DNA of 64,000 nt from assembly GCF_003325755.1 (NCBI RefSeq), contig NZ_QORI02000011.1, forward strand, positions 124,033 to 188,032, written 5' to 3'. Origin of the DNA: Pseudomonas sp. SST3 (GTDB lineage Bacteria; Pseudomonadota; Gammaproteobacteria; Pseudomonadales; Pseudomonadaceae). Numbering within the stretch: the first letter of the stretch is position 1; every line of letters begins with the position of its first letter. This document shows, piece after piece, positions 25,663 through 35,560 of this stretch. Both the position numbers and the translations under genes were made by a program. A model generated the notes under the pieces. That model ran no database searches, was not told the origin of the DNA, and was given only the letters and a program-made list of their open reading frames with translations.

Positions 25663-28431
25663 TCAAACGGGCCAACGCCGTGGTTGAAGCGAGGCGTCAA
25701 CAGGCCCCAGGAAACGATCCAGGCAAGCATACAGCTGCTCGCTCTCCAGTGGCTTACCAATGAAGTCATTCATGCCGGAATCACGGCCTTGCTGACGATG
25801 ATCTTCGAGGACGTGAGCAGTCAGAGCGACGATGGGGACTGGCGTGAGCCCCTGTTCGGTCTCGAGGCAGCGAATCTGTCGGCTCGCCTCGAAACCGTCC
25901 AGTTCCGGCATCTCGCAGTCCATCAGAATCAGCTGAACGGCAGAGGGGTTATCGCTGTAGGCCGTTACTGCCCGCCGGCCGTTCTCGGCAATGGTGACCT
26001 CGTAGCCACGCTTGCGCAGCAGGCTGGAAACCACCATCTGACTGACGGGGTTATCTTCGGCGATGAGAATACGTGACTGCGGTGCCGCCTCGTGGCGCTC
26101 GGGCACTGTCGCATCAGGTGGTCGGGTGCCTGAGGGTTGATAGAGCCGATGCAACGCATCGCGCAGCGGGCCTAACAAGAGTGGCAAGGGCAGGTTGCTC
26201 AGCCGCAGCGTAGGCGCAAGAACGGGGTACTCGCTTTGCGGCGGGTAGAGCAGCATCACGCGCTGATTCGGCTCGAGCTGGTTGCCCAGTGTGATCAGCC
26301 AATCCTGAGGCTTTCCGGGCCAGGGTGCCATCATCACCACCAAGGGCGTGCAGGCGTGGTTATCGAGATAGCGTGGCAGGCGTTTCGGCTCCTCACAGCG
26401 CACCACGCGCATGCCCCAGCGCGTCAGCAGATTGCCCATCGCATCGAGCGCATGGATATCCTGGGAGGCGATCACCGCGGTACGGCCTTCGAGCAGCGCG
26501 GTAAGCGGGTCATGGTTGCCGCCCGCGTCGTGCAGCGGAATGTCGAAACTGAAACGGCTACCCTGACCAGGCGCGCTCTGAACGTCGATCTGCCCCCCCA
26601 TCATTTCCACCAGTTCTTTGCTGATCACCAGCCCAAGCCCGCTGCCGCCATAGCGGCGAGTGGTGCTGGAGTCGCCCTGGGAGAAGGATACGAACAGCTG
26701 TGCGAGCACTTCGGCGCGCATGCCGATACCGCTGTCGGTCACCGAAAAGATCAGTCTCCGAGCGTCTGACGGCCCCTGAACGGCCACCTCGAGCATGACG
26801 CAGCCATTGTCGGTGAACTTCAGTCCGTTGCTGAGCAGGTTCAGCAGGACCTGTTTGAGCCGGGTCGGATCGCCGCGGATGCGTCGCGGTACGCCCGCTG
26901 CGAGGCTCACATGCAGGTGGAGCTCCTTTTCCAATGCCTTGGCTGTGAACAGGCTGACGGCTTCGGAAACCAGTGCTTCGAGATCGAACTCGATATCCTC
27001 CAGAACCAGCTTGCCGGCGCCGATCCTTGCGTAGTCGAGAATGTCATTGATCACCGACATCAGCGAGGCGCTCGAGCTGGAGATCGTATCGAGATAGAAG
27101 CGCTGGTTACGGTCCAGCGAGGTTTCGCGCAACAACTGCAGCATGCCGAGCACGCCATTGAGCGGGGTGCGGATCTCGTGGCTCATCTTCGCCAGGAAGC
27201 GGCTCTTGGCCTGGTTCTCGCTCTCGGCGCGCGCAGCAGCCTGGCGGGATTGGAAACCTTCTTCCTTGAGCATATTGATCCGGTCGGCAAGTCCGATGGA
27301 CAGAGTGATCAGCTCGAAGGCTATGCCGGCCTTGACGATTGAGGAGCCGTACAAACCGAACAGGTTGAAGCCCAGGGAGCCGGCGGTGACGATGACGAAA
27401 GTCACCAGCAGTACGCCCCACGCGAGGGTGTAATAAAGCCCATAGCGAACACCCCGGCGCCAGACGAATGCACCGGTCAACAGCAGGCCAATGGAGGAGG
27501 TGATCACCATGACGCTGGCCAGCACACTCCAGGTCTGCAGCTCCAGGACCACCCCGGACAGCAGCGCGCCAAACGAAATCAGGAACGCCACACGCAGGGC
27601 GAAATCGAGTCGCGGGAAATGCTCGCGGGTATGGAGGAAGTGGCGACTGAACTGGATCGAAATCAGGCAGTGGCTGAGCATCAGTGCATAGATGCCCAAG
27701 GTTATGGCACCACCATCATCACTCAGCCATTTGACCAGCAGGCCGTCAAAGCTGAGTGCGAACAGCCCGACATTGACGTTGTAGATCAGGTACCAGAAAT
27801 AGGCCGGCTCGCGGAGCGACAGGAACAGGAAGAGGTTGTAGCAGAACATGGCGAACAGCACGCCGTAGAAAGCGCCGGCGAGCCCCATCGATTCTTCGGC
27901 TGCCGCGGCGCTCGCTTCGTAGCTACTGAAGTAGAGGGGCATGTACAGCGTGCTGGAGCTTTTCACGCGCAGCAGTAAGGTCGAGGTGCCGGGCTCCAGG
28001 GCGACCGGGAACCAGAAATTGCTGACTTGGACCGGGCGTGCGCTGAAGGGCAGGCTGTCCCCGGATCGCTGTTGGCTTATGCGGCCGTCCGGGTGGCGCA
28101 GATACAACTCGATGTGGTCGAGCAACGGGTAGTTGATCTCGAAGAAACCGCCGATGGGTGTGCTGAGCTGATTATCAAGATCGACGCGAAACCACCATAT
28201 GTCCTTGTTCTTGCCTTTGTTGGCGTGCATGCCGCTGACCGGTTCGAAGGTCTTTCTCGGCAGGTCGAACACTTCGGCAACCTTCAACTCGGCTGCGGGG
28301 TCGCGCAGGAAATACGTCCAACCCCCAAGTGGCTCGCGAAAATCCTCCGAGGCTATGGGGACGGGGGTGAAGGCCCAGACCTGAGCAGATAGGCAATAGA
28401 GAAAAAGGACCAGGCAAAGACGCGGCAGCAT
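25663..28431 (-). CDS. 7TMR-DISM hybrid sensor histidine kinase with one degenerate and one intact receiver
   Basis: The 922-aa protein starts with a signal peptide ([20 protein letters not shown]). A periplasmic 7TMR-DISMED2 domain (about 25-175) and seven membrane helices (about 185-385) come next. The HisKA domain with the phospho-accepting His in [15 protein letters not shown] follows, then the ATPase domain (N box [30 protein letters not shown]). A receiver-like segment (about 660-780) lacks the usual Asp (VVMMAPWPG). The last receiver (about 800-915) has [13 protein letters not shown] with its Asp. It belongs with RetS/LadS-like sensors. It lies directly downstream of the NAGGN genes, as I recall for PA3462 in P. 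aeruginosa, which hints at an osmotic or envelope signal. Confidence 0.92.
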   Translation of the reverse strand: MLPRLCLVLFLYCLSAQVWAFTPVPIASEDFREPLGGWTYFLRDPAAELKVAEVFDLPRKTFEPVSGMHANKGKNKDIWWFRVDLDNQLSTPIGGFFEINYPLLDHIELYLRHPDGRISQQRSGDSLPFSARPVQVSNFWFPVALEPGTSTLLLRVKSSSTLYMPLYFSSYEASAAAAEESMGLAGAFYGVLFAMFCYNLFLFLSLREPAYFWYLIYNVNVGLFALSFDGLLVKWLSDDGGAITLGIYALMLSHCLISIQFSRHFLHTREHFPRLDFALRVAFLISFGALLSGVVLELQTWSVLASVMVITSSIGLLLTGAFVWRRGVRYGLYYTLAWGVLLVTFVIVTAGSLGFNLFGLYGSSIVKAGIAFELITLSIGLADRINMLKEEGFQSRQAAARAESENQAKSRFLAKMSHEIRTPLNGVLGMLQLLRETSLDRNQRFYLDTISSSSASLMSVINDILDYARIGAGKLVLEDIEFDLEALVSEAVSLFTAKALEKELHLHVSLAAGVPRRIRGDPTRLKQVLLNLLSNGLKFTDNGCVMLEVAVQGPSDARRLIFSVTDSGIGMRAEVLAQLFVSFSQGDSSTTRRYGGSGLGLVISKELVEMMGGQIDVQSAPGQGSRFSFDIPLHDAGGNHDPLTALLEGRTAVIASQDIHALDAMGNLLTRWGMRVVRCEEPKRLPRYLDNHACTPLVVMMAPWPGKPQDWLITLGNQLEPNQRVMLLYPPQSEYPVLAPTLRLSNLPLPLLLGPLRDALHRLYQPSGTRPPDATVPERHEAAPQSRILIAEDNPVSQMVVSSLLRKRGYEVTIAENGRRAVTAYSDNPSAVQLILMDCEMPELDGFEASRQIRCLETEQGLTPVPIVALTAHVLEDHRQQGRDSGMNDFIGKPLESEQLYACLDRFLGPVDASLQPRRWPV

Positions 28432-28449
28432 GTAGGGACCCGGAATCGT

Positions 28450-28584
28450 GCAAAGTCGCAGGCGGTCAAGCAGAGCAGGCAGTCACGGGACTGTGCGCGG
28501 TATCAGTTGCGCGAGCGACAGCCCGCTTCGACGGACGCCTGGTCGGGCCAGGCATCCATATATATCAGCGACTTGCGACTTTGC
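28450..28584. repeat. Long-range perfect inverted repeat upstream of the sensor kinase
   Basis: GCAAAGTCGCA at 28450-28460 is exactly complementary to TGCGACTTTGC at 28574-28584, with 113 bp between them. The pair almost fills the 219-bp gap between the M42 peptidase stop and the sensor-kinase start. It could be a looped operator pair, the ends of a small repeat or the closing stem of a structured leader RNA. Confidence 0.5.
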
Positions 28585-28650
28585 CCGGATCGAAGCCGTC
28601 TCGCAATCGGCAAATGCTCCAAGTAGGCGGCACATCATGAAACCTGACGC

Positions 28651-29850
28651 TCAATCGGACGAATCGTCAGAACGCCTGTCCAAGATCGAATCGACTGGCG
28701 GAACGCGGGTGTCATTCTCCATCTGTGCGTCGTGCTCGAGTTGATGACTGAAGCTTTCCAGGGATCCCTGGCCAGTGTGCGCATCGCTGGCAAAAACGGG
28801 AGGGCTGAGCAAATAGCGGCATAGAAGCCGGCTCATCGCCGCCAAGCTGTCGATGTGGGTCCGCTCATAGCCATGGGTCGCATCGCAGCCGAAGGCGAGC
28901 AGGGCGGTGCGGATGTCGTGCCCGGCGGCGATCGCTGACTGGGCGTCGCTGTGATAGTACCGAAACAGATCCCGGCGAACCGGAATGTCGTGCTCGTTGG
29001 CCAGTTTGATGAGATGTCGCGACAGATGGAAATCGTAGGGTCCACCGGAATCCTGCATCGCGACCGTGACGGCGTGCTCGCTGGATTCCTGCCCCCTGGC
29101 GGTGGGCGCGATGTCGATCCCAACGAACTCGCTTACATCCCAAGGCAGTGCGCCGGCCGCTCCGGAGCCGGTTTCTTCGGTGATGGTGAACAGCGGGTGA
29201 CAGTCGATCGGCAGTTCCTGCCCGCTCTCGACCAGCGCCTTGAGGGCCGTCAGCAGCGCGGCCACGCCGGCCTTGTCATCCAAGTGGCGGGCGCTGATGT
29301 GACCGCTATCGGTGAATTCCGGCATGGGATCGAAGGCGACGAAATCGCCCACGTGGACACCTAGCGCAACGGTATCGGCACGGCAAGCGGTGTGGGCATC
29401 CAGGCGCAGTTCGACATGATCCCAACTGATGGGCATCTCATCGACTGCTTTATTGAAGGCGTGTCCCGACGCCAGCAGAGGCAGCACGCTGCCGCGGATC
29501 ACGCCGTGATCGGTAAAGACGCTGACTCGGCTGCCTTCGGCAAACCGGCTCGACCAGCAGCCGACCGGCGACAGGCCCAGCCGGCCAGTGTCGTGGATCT
29601 CGCGAACGCTGGCGCCGATGGTATCCAGGTGCGCGGCAATGGCGCGGTCGGGGCTGTCCTGGCGGCCCTTGAGCGTTGCGCGGATAGTGCCGCGGCGTGT
29701 CAGCTCGAAGGGAATATCCAGCTCCTTCAAGCGCTCGGCCACGTAACGCACGATCGTGTCAGTGAAGCCGGTGGGGCTAGGGATCGCCAAGGTTTCCAGC
29801 AAGACGCGTTGCAGGTAATTAAGGTCGGGTTCGGGAAGCTTTGCAGTCAT
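28651..29850 (-). CDS. NAGGN-cluster M42-like metallopeptidase
   Basis: The ATG at 29850 has AGGA about 8 nt upstream, so it is chosen over the frame start at 29955. The 399-aa product shows co-catalytic zinc peptidase features: AAHLDTIGASV, the HLDDKAG metal site, TITEETGSGA with the two catalytic Glu, GIDIAPT and the late CDATHGYERTH. This subfamily is found with asnO and ngg in osmoprotectant N-acetylglutaminylglutamine amide (NAGGN) loci. It may process or recycle the dipeptide, though its reaction is not established. It follows ngg by 124 bp. Confidence 0.9.
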   Translation of the reverse strand: MTAKLPEPDLNYLQRVLLETLAIPSPTGFTDTIVRYVAERLKELDIPFELTRRGTIRATLKGRQDSPDRAIAAHLDTIGASVREIHDTGRLGLSPVGCWSSRFAEGSRVSVFTDHGVIRGSVLPLLASGHAFNKAVDEMPISWDHVELRLDAHTACRADTVALGVHVGDFVAFDPMPEFTDSGHISARHLDDKAGVAALLTALKALVESGQELPIDCHPLFTITEETGSGAAGALPWDVSEFVGIDIAPTARGQESSEHAVTVAMQDSGGPYDFHLSRHLIKLANEHDIPVRRDLFRYYHSDAQSAIAAGHDIRTALLAFGCDATHGYERTHIDSLAAMSRLLCRYLLSPPVFASDAHTGQGSLESFSHQLEHDAQMENDTRVPPVDSILDRRSDDSSD

Positions 29851-29974
29851 GATCATTCCTGTGGGGGCAAGTGATGGCTGCCGCCATGCGGTGAATGAAT
29901 GCGAGCGATTGCCGCGATAAGGATGGCGCCCCCCACGGATGGCGGCGAGGGCCATTTTCCGTGGGCGCCTTTGT

Positions 29975-31717
29975 CTAGTTCGTGTTGTGACTCAGCGGGA
30001 AAAGCAGGTCAATGAAGCGCTCTGCGGTTGGCTGCGGATGATGGTTCGCAAGGCCGACGCGCTCGTTGGCTTCGATGAAAACGTAATCCGGCTGATCTGC
30101 AGCAGGGACGAGCAGGTCGAGCCCGACCACCGGAATGTCCAGCGCACGAGCGGCGCGAACGGCCGCGTCAACCAACTCAGGATGCAGCTGATCGGTGACG
30201 TCATCCAGGGTGCCGCCGGTATGCAGGTTCGCGGTGCGTCGGACAGCGAGGCGCTGGCCGCGTGGCAGTACGGTGTCGTAATCGAACCCGGCATCTTCGA
30301 TGCAGCGCTGGGTTTCCCTGTCTATCGGGATACGGCTCTCACCGCCTGTGGCAGCCTGGCGTCGACGGCTTTGGGCTTCGATCAGTTCGCGGATGCTGTG
30401 GCTGCCATCGCCCACCACCTCGGCAGGTCGACGGATGGCGGCTGCCACCACCTCATAGCCGATCATCACGACGCGCAAGTCGAGCCCGGGATGGTAACTC
30501 TCGAGCAGTACACGTTGATCGAACTGACGTGCTTGGGCGATGGCTTCCTCCAGGTCCTCGGCGCTGCGCAGATCTACCGACACACCATGACCCTGTTCGC
30601 CGTCGACCGGCTTGACCACGACGCTGCCGTGCTCCTTGAGAAATGTCGCGTTGTTCTCTGCCGAATCTGCCAGTTGTTGCGCCGGTAGTTTCAGGCCTGC
30701 TCTGGCCAGGGTGCGGTGGGTCAGGCGCTTGTCCTGGCACAGCGTCATGCTCACGGCGGAGGTCAGATCCGAAAGCGACTCGCGGCAGCGAACTCGGCGG
30801 CCCCCTTGGGTGAGCGTGAACAGCCCGGCTTCCGCATCGTCGATGCTGATCTCGATGCCGCGTCGACGGGCCTCGTCAACGATAATCCTGGCATAGGGGT
30901 TCAGTTCGGCTTCGGGGCCGGGGCCCAGGAACAGCGACTGATTGATCGTGTTCTTGCGCTTGACGGTGAAGGTCTGCAACTCGCGGAAACCAAGCTTGGC
31001 GTAGAGCGCCTTGGCCTGCTTGTTGTCGTGTAGCACCGACAGATCAAGGTAGGTCAGGCCGCGGCCCATGTACTGCTCGATCAGGTGACGCACCAGCGCT
31101 TCGCCGACACCCGGGCGGGTGCAATTCGGGGCGACCGCCAGGCACCAGAGGCTGGATCCGTTTTCCGGGTCGTTGAACGCCCGGTGATGATTGATGCCCA
31201 TGACGCTGCCGATGACCTGCCCGGAGTCGTCATCCTCTGCCAGCCAGTAGACCGGACCGCCGTTCTCGCGCGGTGTGCACAGCTCCGGATTGACCGGCAG
31301 CATGCCGCGAGACTGATACAGGCAGTTGATCGCCTTCCAGTCAGCCTCGCTTTGTGCCCGGCGAATACCGAAACCGCGAAAGCTGCGACGCGCAGGGCGG
31401 TAATCGGTAAACCAGATCCGCATGGTATCGGAGGGATCTAGAAACAGTTGTTGCGGTGCGTACGCCAGCACCTGATGCGGCGCGGCAACATAGAGTGCGA
31501 TGTCGCGCTCACCTGCCTGCTCGTGAAGCAAGTCCGCGGCCAGGTCGGCCGGGTTGGAATAGGTATGGCCAATCAGAATGCGGCCCCAGCCACAATGCAG
31601 CGTCACCGGACCCTGGGGTTCTTCCTGTCCATCTTCGGCGAGACGGGCCTGCAGCCGCTCATAGGTCGGTGTCTGGCCGCGCAACAATCGCTGTCCGTAA
31701 GCTTGAGACTTCTGCAT
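29975..31717 (-). CDS. ngg: N-acetylglutaminylglutamine synthetase (GNAT plus ATP-grasp)
   Basis: The ATG at 31717 starts MQKSQAYGQRLLRGQTPTYERLQ; the 20 codons before it in the frame are not coding-like. The 580-aa protein has a GNAT acetyltransferase domain (about 110-275, with VAPNCTRPGVGEALVRHLIE). A C-terminal ATP-grasp ligase domain follows (about 300-575, VVKPVDGEQGHGVSVDLR, EANERVG). Together these fit acetylation of glutamine and ligation to a second glutamine. It is the second gene of the NAGGN pathway, 89 bp after asnO. NAGGN is a dipeptide osmoprotectant made under salt stress. Confidence 0.95.
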   Translation of the reverse strand: MQKSQAYGQRLLRGQTPTYERLQARLAEDGQEEPQGPVTLHCGWGRILIGHTYSNPADLAADLLHEQAGERDIALYVAAPHQVLAYAPQQLFLDPSDTMRIWFTDYRPARRSFRGFGIRRAQSEADWKAINCLYQSRGMLPVNPELCTPRENGGPVYWLAEDDDSGQVIGSVMGINHHRAFNDPENGSSLWCLAVAPNCTRPGVGEALVRHLIEQYMGRGLTYLDLSVLHDNKQAKALYAKLGFRELQTFTVKRKNTINQSLFLGPGPEAELNPYARIIVDEARRRGIEISIDDAEAGLFTLTQGGRRVRCRESLSDLTSAVSMTLCQDKRLTHRTLARAGLKLPAQQLADSAENNATFLKEHGSVVVKPVDGEQGHGVSVDLRSAEDLEEAIAQARQFDQRVLLESYHPGLDLRVVMIGYEVVAAAIRRPAEVVGDGSHSIRELIEAQSRRRQAATGGESRIPIDRETQRCIEDAGFDYDTVLPRGQRLAVRRTANLHTGGTLDDVTDQLHPELVDAAVRAARALDIPVVGLDLLVPAADQPDYVFIEANERVGLANHHPQPTAERFIDLLFPLSHNTN

Positions 31718-31806
31718 GGTGTTTTCCTTGGGGCTTGTCCTGACGGCACGGAAACAAGCGGAGCACAGGGCGCCCACTATGGTTCGGCGCCGTCACGATC
31801 GAGTGC

Positions 31807-33579
31807 TTATAGGCCTTGTTCGCTCAACCATAGGTTGACTGCTGCCAGTTGCCACAGTTTCGAACCACGCAGCGGCGTCAGCTGACCCTCCGGATCACTG
31901 AGCAACTTTTCGAGCATCGCAGGGTTGTATAGGCCTCGATCTTGGCTCGGGTCTGTCAGCAATTCACGCACCCAGTTCAGCGTATCGCCCTGCAAGTGCT
32001 TGAGTCCGGGCACCGGAAAATAGCCCTTCGGCCGGTCGATCACCGCCGCCGGGATTACCTTGCGCGCCGCCTCCTTGAGCACGTACTTGCCGCCTTCGGG
32101 CAGCTTGTACTTGGCAGGAATGCGCGCTGATAGTTCGGCCACGTTGTGGTCGAGGAACGGCACCCGTGCCTCCAGGCCCCAGGCCATGGTCATGTTGTCG
32201 ACGCGTTTTACCGGGTCATCCACCAGCATCACCGTGCTGTCGATGCGCAAGGCCTTGTCGACCGCCGCGTCGGCGCCCGGTTGAGCGAAGTGCTGCCGTA
32301 CGAAGTCGCCGGAGAAATCGCCCTTTACCCACTGCTGCTGCATGGTTTCGGAATATTCCTCGTAGCTCCGGTCACGGAAGGCCGCCAGATAGGCTGCCGC
32401 CGGGTCCTGCGCGCCATCGACCTGTGGATACCAGTGGTAGCCGGCGAACAGCTCATCGGCGCCTTGGCCGCTCTGCACCACCTTGCAATGCTTGGAGACT
32501 TCACGCGACAGCAGGTAGAAGGCGATGCAGTCATGGCTGACCATCGGCTCGCTCATGGCCTGAAAGGCCGCGGGCAACCGTTCGAGAACCTCCTTCTCCT
32601 GGATGCGCAGCTGATGATGGCGTGTCTGGTAGTGCTCGGCGATCAGGTCGGAATACTTGAATTCGTCTCCGCGCTCGCCACCGGCATCCTCGAAGCCGAT
32701 GGAGAACGTCAGCAGATTGTCCGCCGCGCCGGCCTCACGAAGCAGGCCGACCAGCAGACTGGAATCGACACCACCTGAAAGCAGCACGCCGACGTCGACG
32801 GCCGCGCGCTGGCGCAGGGCGACGGATTCACGCAGGGTAGCCAGGGTGCGCTCTTGCCAATCTTCGAAGCTGTATCGCTGCTCTTCTTCCGTGGCGCCGA
32901 ATTCGAGTTGCCACCACCGGTGCTGACTGGATTTGCCCGTGGCGTCGACGCGCATAAAGGTGCCTGGCGGCAGCTTGTCGATGCCGGCGATCAGTGTGTC
33001 TGGCGCCGGCACTACCGCGTGGAAGCTCATGTAGTGGTTCAAGGCCACGGGATTCAGTACACCGGCGATGTCGCCGCCTTTGAGCAGCGCCGGCAGCGCG
33101 GAGGCGAAACGCAGACGGTCACCGGTTTTCGACAGATACAACGGCTTGATGCCAAGACGATCGCGGGCGATGAACAGCTCCTGCGTATCGCGCTGCCAGA
33201 TGGCGAAGGCAAACATGCCATTGAGCCGCGGCAGCAAGGCCTCGCCCCAGGCGTGGAAGCCCTTGAGCAGCACTTCGGTATCGCCCCCGGAAAAGAAGCT
33301 ATAGCCCAGTGCCTCGAGCTCGGCGCGCAATTCCGGGTAGTTGTAGATCGCGCCGTTGAAGACCATCGACAAACCCAGCGCGGAGTCGATCATCGGCTGG
33401 CCCGAGGCCTCGCAGAGATCCATGATTTTCAGGCGGCGGTGCCCGAGCGCGAGAGGACCCTGGCTATTGAAGCCACACGCGTCGGGTCCACGGGACATGA
33501 GGTGTTGGGTGATGCGTTCAATGGCGGCCAGATCGGCCGGTTGATTATCGAAGCGAAGTTCGCCAGCTATGCCACACAT
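31807..33579 (-). CDS. asnO: N-acetylglutaminylglutamine amidotransferase (asparagine-synthetase-like)
   Basis: The protein starts MCGIAGELRF, so the catalytic Cys2 of a class II glutamine amidotransferase is exposed once Met is removed. The N-terminal domain (about 1-200) includes GHRRLKIMD, MVFNGAIYNY and SGGDTEVLL. The C-terminal synthetase domain has the PP-loop LLSGGVDSSLLVG and QSGQGADELFAGY. At 590 aa it matches the AsnO subfamily that amidates NAGGN rather than making asparagine. It is first in the asnO-ngg-peptidase cluster, divergent from a MarR regulator. Confidence 0.95.
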   Translation of the reverse strand: MCGIAGELRFDNQPADLAAIERITQHLMSRGPDACGFNSQGPLALGHRRLKIMDLCEASGQPMIDSALGLSMVFNGAIYNYPELRAELEALGYSFFSGGDTEVLLKGFHAWGEALLPRLNGMFAFAIWQRDTQELFIARDRLGIKPLYLSKTGDRLRFASALPALLKGGDIAGVLNPVALNHYMSFHAVVPAPDTLIAGIDKLPPGTFMRVDATGKSSQHRWWQLEFGATEEEQRYSFEDWQERTLATLRESVALRQRAAVDVGVLLSGGVDSSLLVGLLREAGAADNLLTFSIGFEDAGGERGDEFKYSDLIAEHYQTRHHQLRIQEKEVLERLPAAFQAMSEPMVSHDCIAFYLLSREVSKHCKVVQSGQGADELFAGYHWYPQVDGAQDPAAAYLAAFRDRSYEEYSETMQQQWVKGDFSGDFVRQHFAQPGADAAVDKALRIDSTVMLVDDPVKRVDNMTMAWGLEARVPFLDHNVAELSARIPAKYKLPEGGKYVLKEAARKVIPAAVIDRPKGYFPVPGLKHLQGDTLNWVRELLTDPSQDRGLYNPAMLEKLLSDPEGQLTPLRGSKLWQLAAVNLWLSEQGL

Positions 33580-33799
33580 AAGATCCTTACCGGTTTTGCC
33601 GTTGGGGAGTGTGACTGACGTGCGGAACGCGAAGTTCAGGTTTCCAGACCAGCGTGCGCGCCTCTGGATCGATGCTTACGGGGATTGCTGGGCGCTGCGA
33701 GCGCCTCCTGAATCGCATCCGTTCGGGTCAGTCGGATTTTACAGAGAAACAAACAAATGCTTTCATGTCAAACCGTAGCGTTAGCAAAGATTATGGCTT
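33580..33799. promoter_or_regulatory. Divergent promoter region of asnO and the MarR gene
   Basis: This 220-bp gap changes from GC-rich near asnO to AT-rich near 33735-33795 (TTTTACAGAGAAACAAACAAATG), where at least one promoter is expected. A MarR site and an osmotic-stress promoter would be expected here by analogy. I could not pick a definite palindrome or sigma-factor site by eye. Confidence 0.4.
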
Positions 33800-34273
33800 A
33801 TGAGTGATAAAACACTTCTGGATCAAACTACCGGCACCGGAGTCGCCACGCTTGAGCTTTCGTTGTTTCAGGCCTTTCGAAGGATACAGCAGGACGCTGA
33901 AGTCCACGCTAAGCGGCTCGCCCGTTATGGCGGCCTGAGCCCGGTGCAGCTGATGATTTTGCAGGTGCTGGCCAACGAGGGTCAGCTCACCGCCAGTACA
34001 TTAAGCAAGCGGGTCAGCCTGACCGCCGCCACCCTGTCCGGACAACTCGACCGGCTCGTCGAGCGTGGCCTGTTGTTGCGCCAGCGGGACGATCAGGATC
34101 GGCGAAAGCAATGGTTGCTGCTGACGACTGAGGGCAGGGTGCTGCAACAACAGGCGCCCTCGTTGTTGCCACCGGAATTCGTCAAGCGATTCGCGGGACT
34201 ACCAGAATGGGAGCAGCACAGTATCGCTGCGGCACTGCTGCGCGCCGCTTCGATATGTGGGCCGATGGAATAG
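33800..34273 (+). CDS. MarR-family transcriptional regulator
   Basis: The 157-aa product has the MarR winged helix. GGLSPVQLMILQVLANEGQLTASTLSKRVSLTAATLSGQLDRLVERGLL (in part) covers the recognition helix, and RQRDDQDRRKQWLLLTTEGR forms the wing with the DxRxxR motif. The N-terminal helix (LELSLFQAFRRIQQ) serves dimerisation. It is divergent from asnO, a position also seen next to NAGGN genes in other pseudomonads. It may control that cluster; the ligand is unknown. Confidence 0.9.
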   Translation: MSDKTLLDQTTGTGVATLELSLFQAFRRIQQDAEVHAKRLARYGGLSPVQLMILQVLANEGQLTASTLSKRVSLTAATLSGQLDRLVERGLLLRQRDDQDRRKQWLLLTTEGRVLQQQAPSLLPPEFVKRFAGLPEWEQHSIAAALLRAASICGPME

Positions 34274-34307
34274 CGAGCCGTGGCCGCCTGGCTGCCGAGC
34301 AAGGTGT

Positions 34308-35162
34308 CTAGGCGCGGAACCCTTCAACGATGTGCTCGGCCAATGTTTCGCTGACCTGCGACTGGTTGCGATCGTTGCGCAGCAGGACGATGCTGCTGAC
34401 CGGCAACTCCGGAAAACCTTCGGCCGAACCCAGCTGGCGCATGTCTGGCGGTAGCAGGCTCTGCATTTGCGCAGTCACGGCCAGGCCGGCACCGACGATG
34501 GCCATCAATGCCGACAGACTCGGGCTGGTGTAGGCGATCCGGAACGGAATGCCCAGGCTGTCCAGCGCATTGCAGGCCCAGGCTCGGCAGAAACACTCAC
34601 TGTTGAACACAGCCAGCGGTATCGGCCGCTGCTCGTGGGCGCTGAAGCCGGCCGCCTCGGCCCAGACCACCCGTTCGCGTCGCAGCAGCTGACCGATCTC
34701 TGCACCCGGCGCACGGGTGACGATCGACAGATCCAGATCGCGGCGCTGCAGGAGCTGGAAAGAGGGCTCGCAATGCACTTCCACCTGTACCAGCGGATAG
34801 GCCTGGGCAAAACGCGAAAGAATGCCCGGAAGAAAGCGCATCACGTAATCGTCCGGCGTCCCGATGCGCACCGATCCGACCATGTGCGGCTCGCGGAAGG
34901 TCGTCATCACTTCGCCGTGCAGCTTGAGGATCCGCCGGGCGTAGCCGAGCAGGACCTGACCCTCCGCTGTCAGCCGGACCTGGCGACCATCGCGCTCGAA
35001 CAGGGGACGTTGCAGGACGTCCTCTTCGAGCCTTTTCATCTGCATGCTGATGGCCGACTGGGTGCGGTTGACCGCATCGGCCGCTCGGGTGAAACCGCCA
35101 TGATCGGCAATGGCGACGAAACTGCGTAGCAGCTCCGCATCGATACTGGGATAGTTGGCCAT
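34308..35162 (-). CDS. LysR-family transcriptional regulator
   Basis: The 284-aa product has the LysR helix-turn-helix at residues 8-65 (LLRSFVAIADHGGFTRAADAVNRTQSAISMQMKRLE) and a periplasmic-binding-like effector domain (from about 95, GSVRIGTPDDYVMRFLP). It is divergent from the small DUF1127 gene across 94 bp, so it may regulate that gene or itself. No metabolic neighbour suggests an inducer. Confidence 0.9.
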   Translation of the reverse strand: MANYPSIDAELLRSFVAIADHGGFTRAADAVNRTQSAISMQMKRLEEDVLQRPLFERDGRQVRLTAEGQVLLGYARRILKLHGEVMTTFREPHMVGSVRIGTPDDYVMRFLPGILSRFAQAYPLVQVEVHCEPSFQLLQRRDLDLSIVTRAPGAEIGQLLRRERVVWAEAAGFSAHEQRPIPLAVFNSECFCRAWACNALDSLGIPFRIAYTSPSLSALMAIVGAGLAVTAQMQSLLPPDMRQLGSAEGFPELPVSSIVLLRNDRNQSQVSETLAEHIVEGFRA

Positions 35163-35256
35163 TCATCAATCTCCGAGATGGATAACATCAGCAACATTCG
35201 TTGGATTGATCATAAGCCTCGCCGGACACTGATGCCATCCCACCCGGAGGTGCATC

Positions 35257-35496
35257 ATGAAAAGCCATGTTGAGTTTCTGAAGACCGGCCATCCGCTTGC
35301 CAATCGCAGCACATCGCTTGTTGCGCTGTTGCGGAAGTCCTGGCAGCAAGCAAGCCGCTGGCACAGGCTGTACCAGCAGCGGCAGCAACTCGCTGCATTG
35401 AGCGATGAGATGCTCAAGGATATCGGGCTGAGTCGCGCTGATATCGAAACCGAAGCCAACCGCCCCTTCTGGGACGAACCCTATGGTCGGGGCTGA
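35257..35496 (+). CDS. DUF1127 (YjiS-like) small protein
   Basis: The 79-aa product has a basic N-terminal half and the DUF1127 signature QLAALSDEMLKDIGLSRADIETEA in its C-terminal half, followed by RPFW. Small Arg-rich DUF1127 proteins in other bacteria affect RNA turnover and phosphate or carbon metabolism by binding regulators or RNases. Here it is monocistronic and divergent from the LysR gene. Confidence 0.87.
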   Translation: MKSHVEFLKTGHPLANRSTSLVALLRKSWQQASRWHRLYQQRQQLAALSDEMLKDIGLSRADIETEANRPFWDEPYGRG

Positions 35497-35560
35497 GGTT
35501 CGAGTGTCGGGCCTCTGTCGAGGCCTGGAACCTGCCGAGTGTGCGCCAGCTCAGGCCGAA

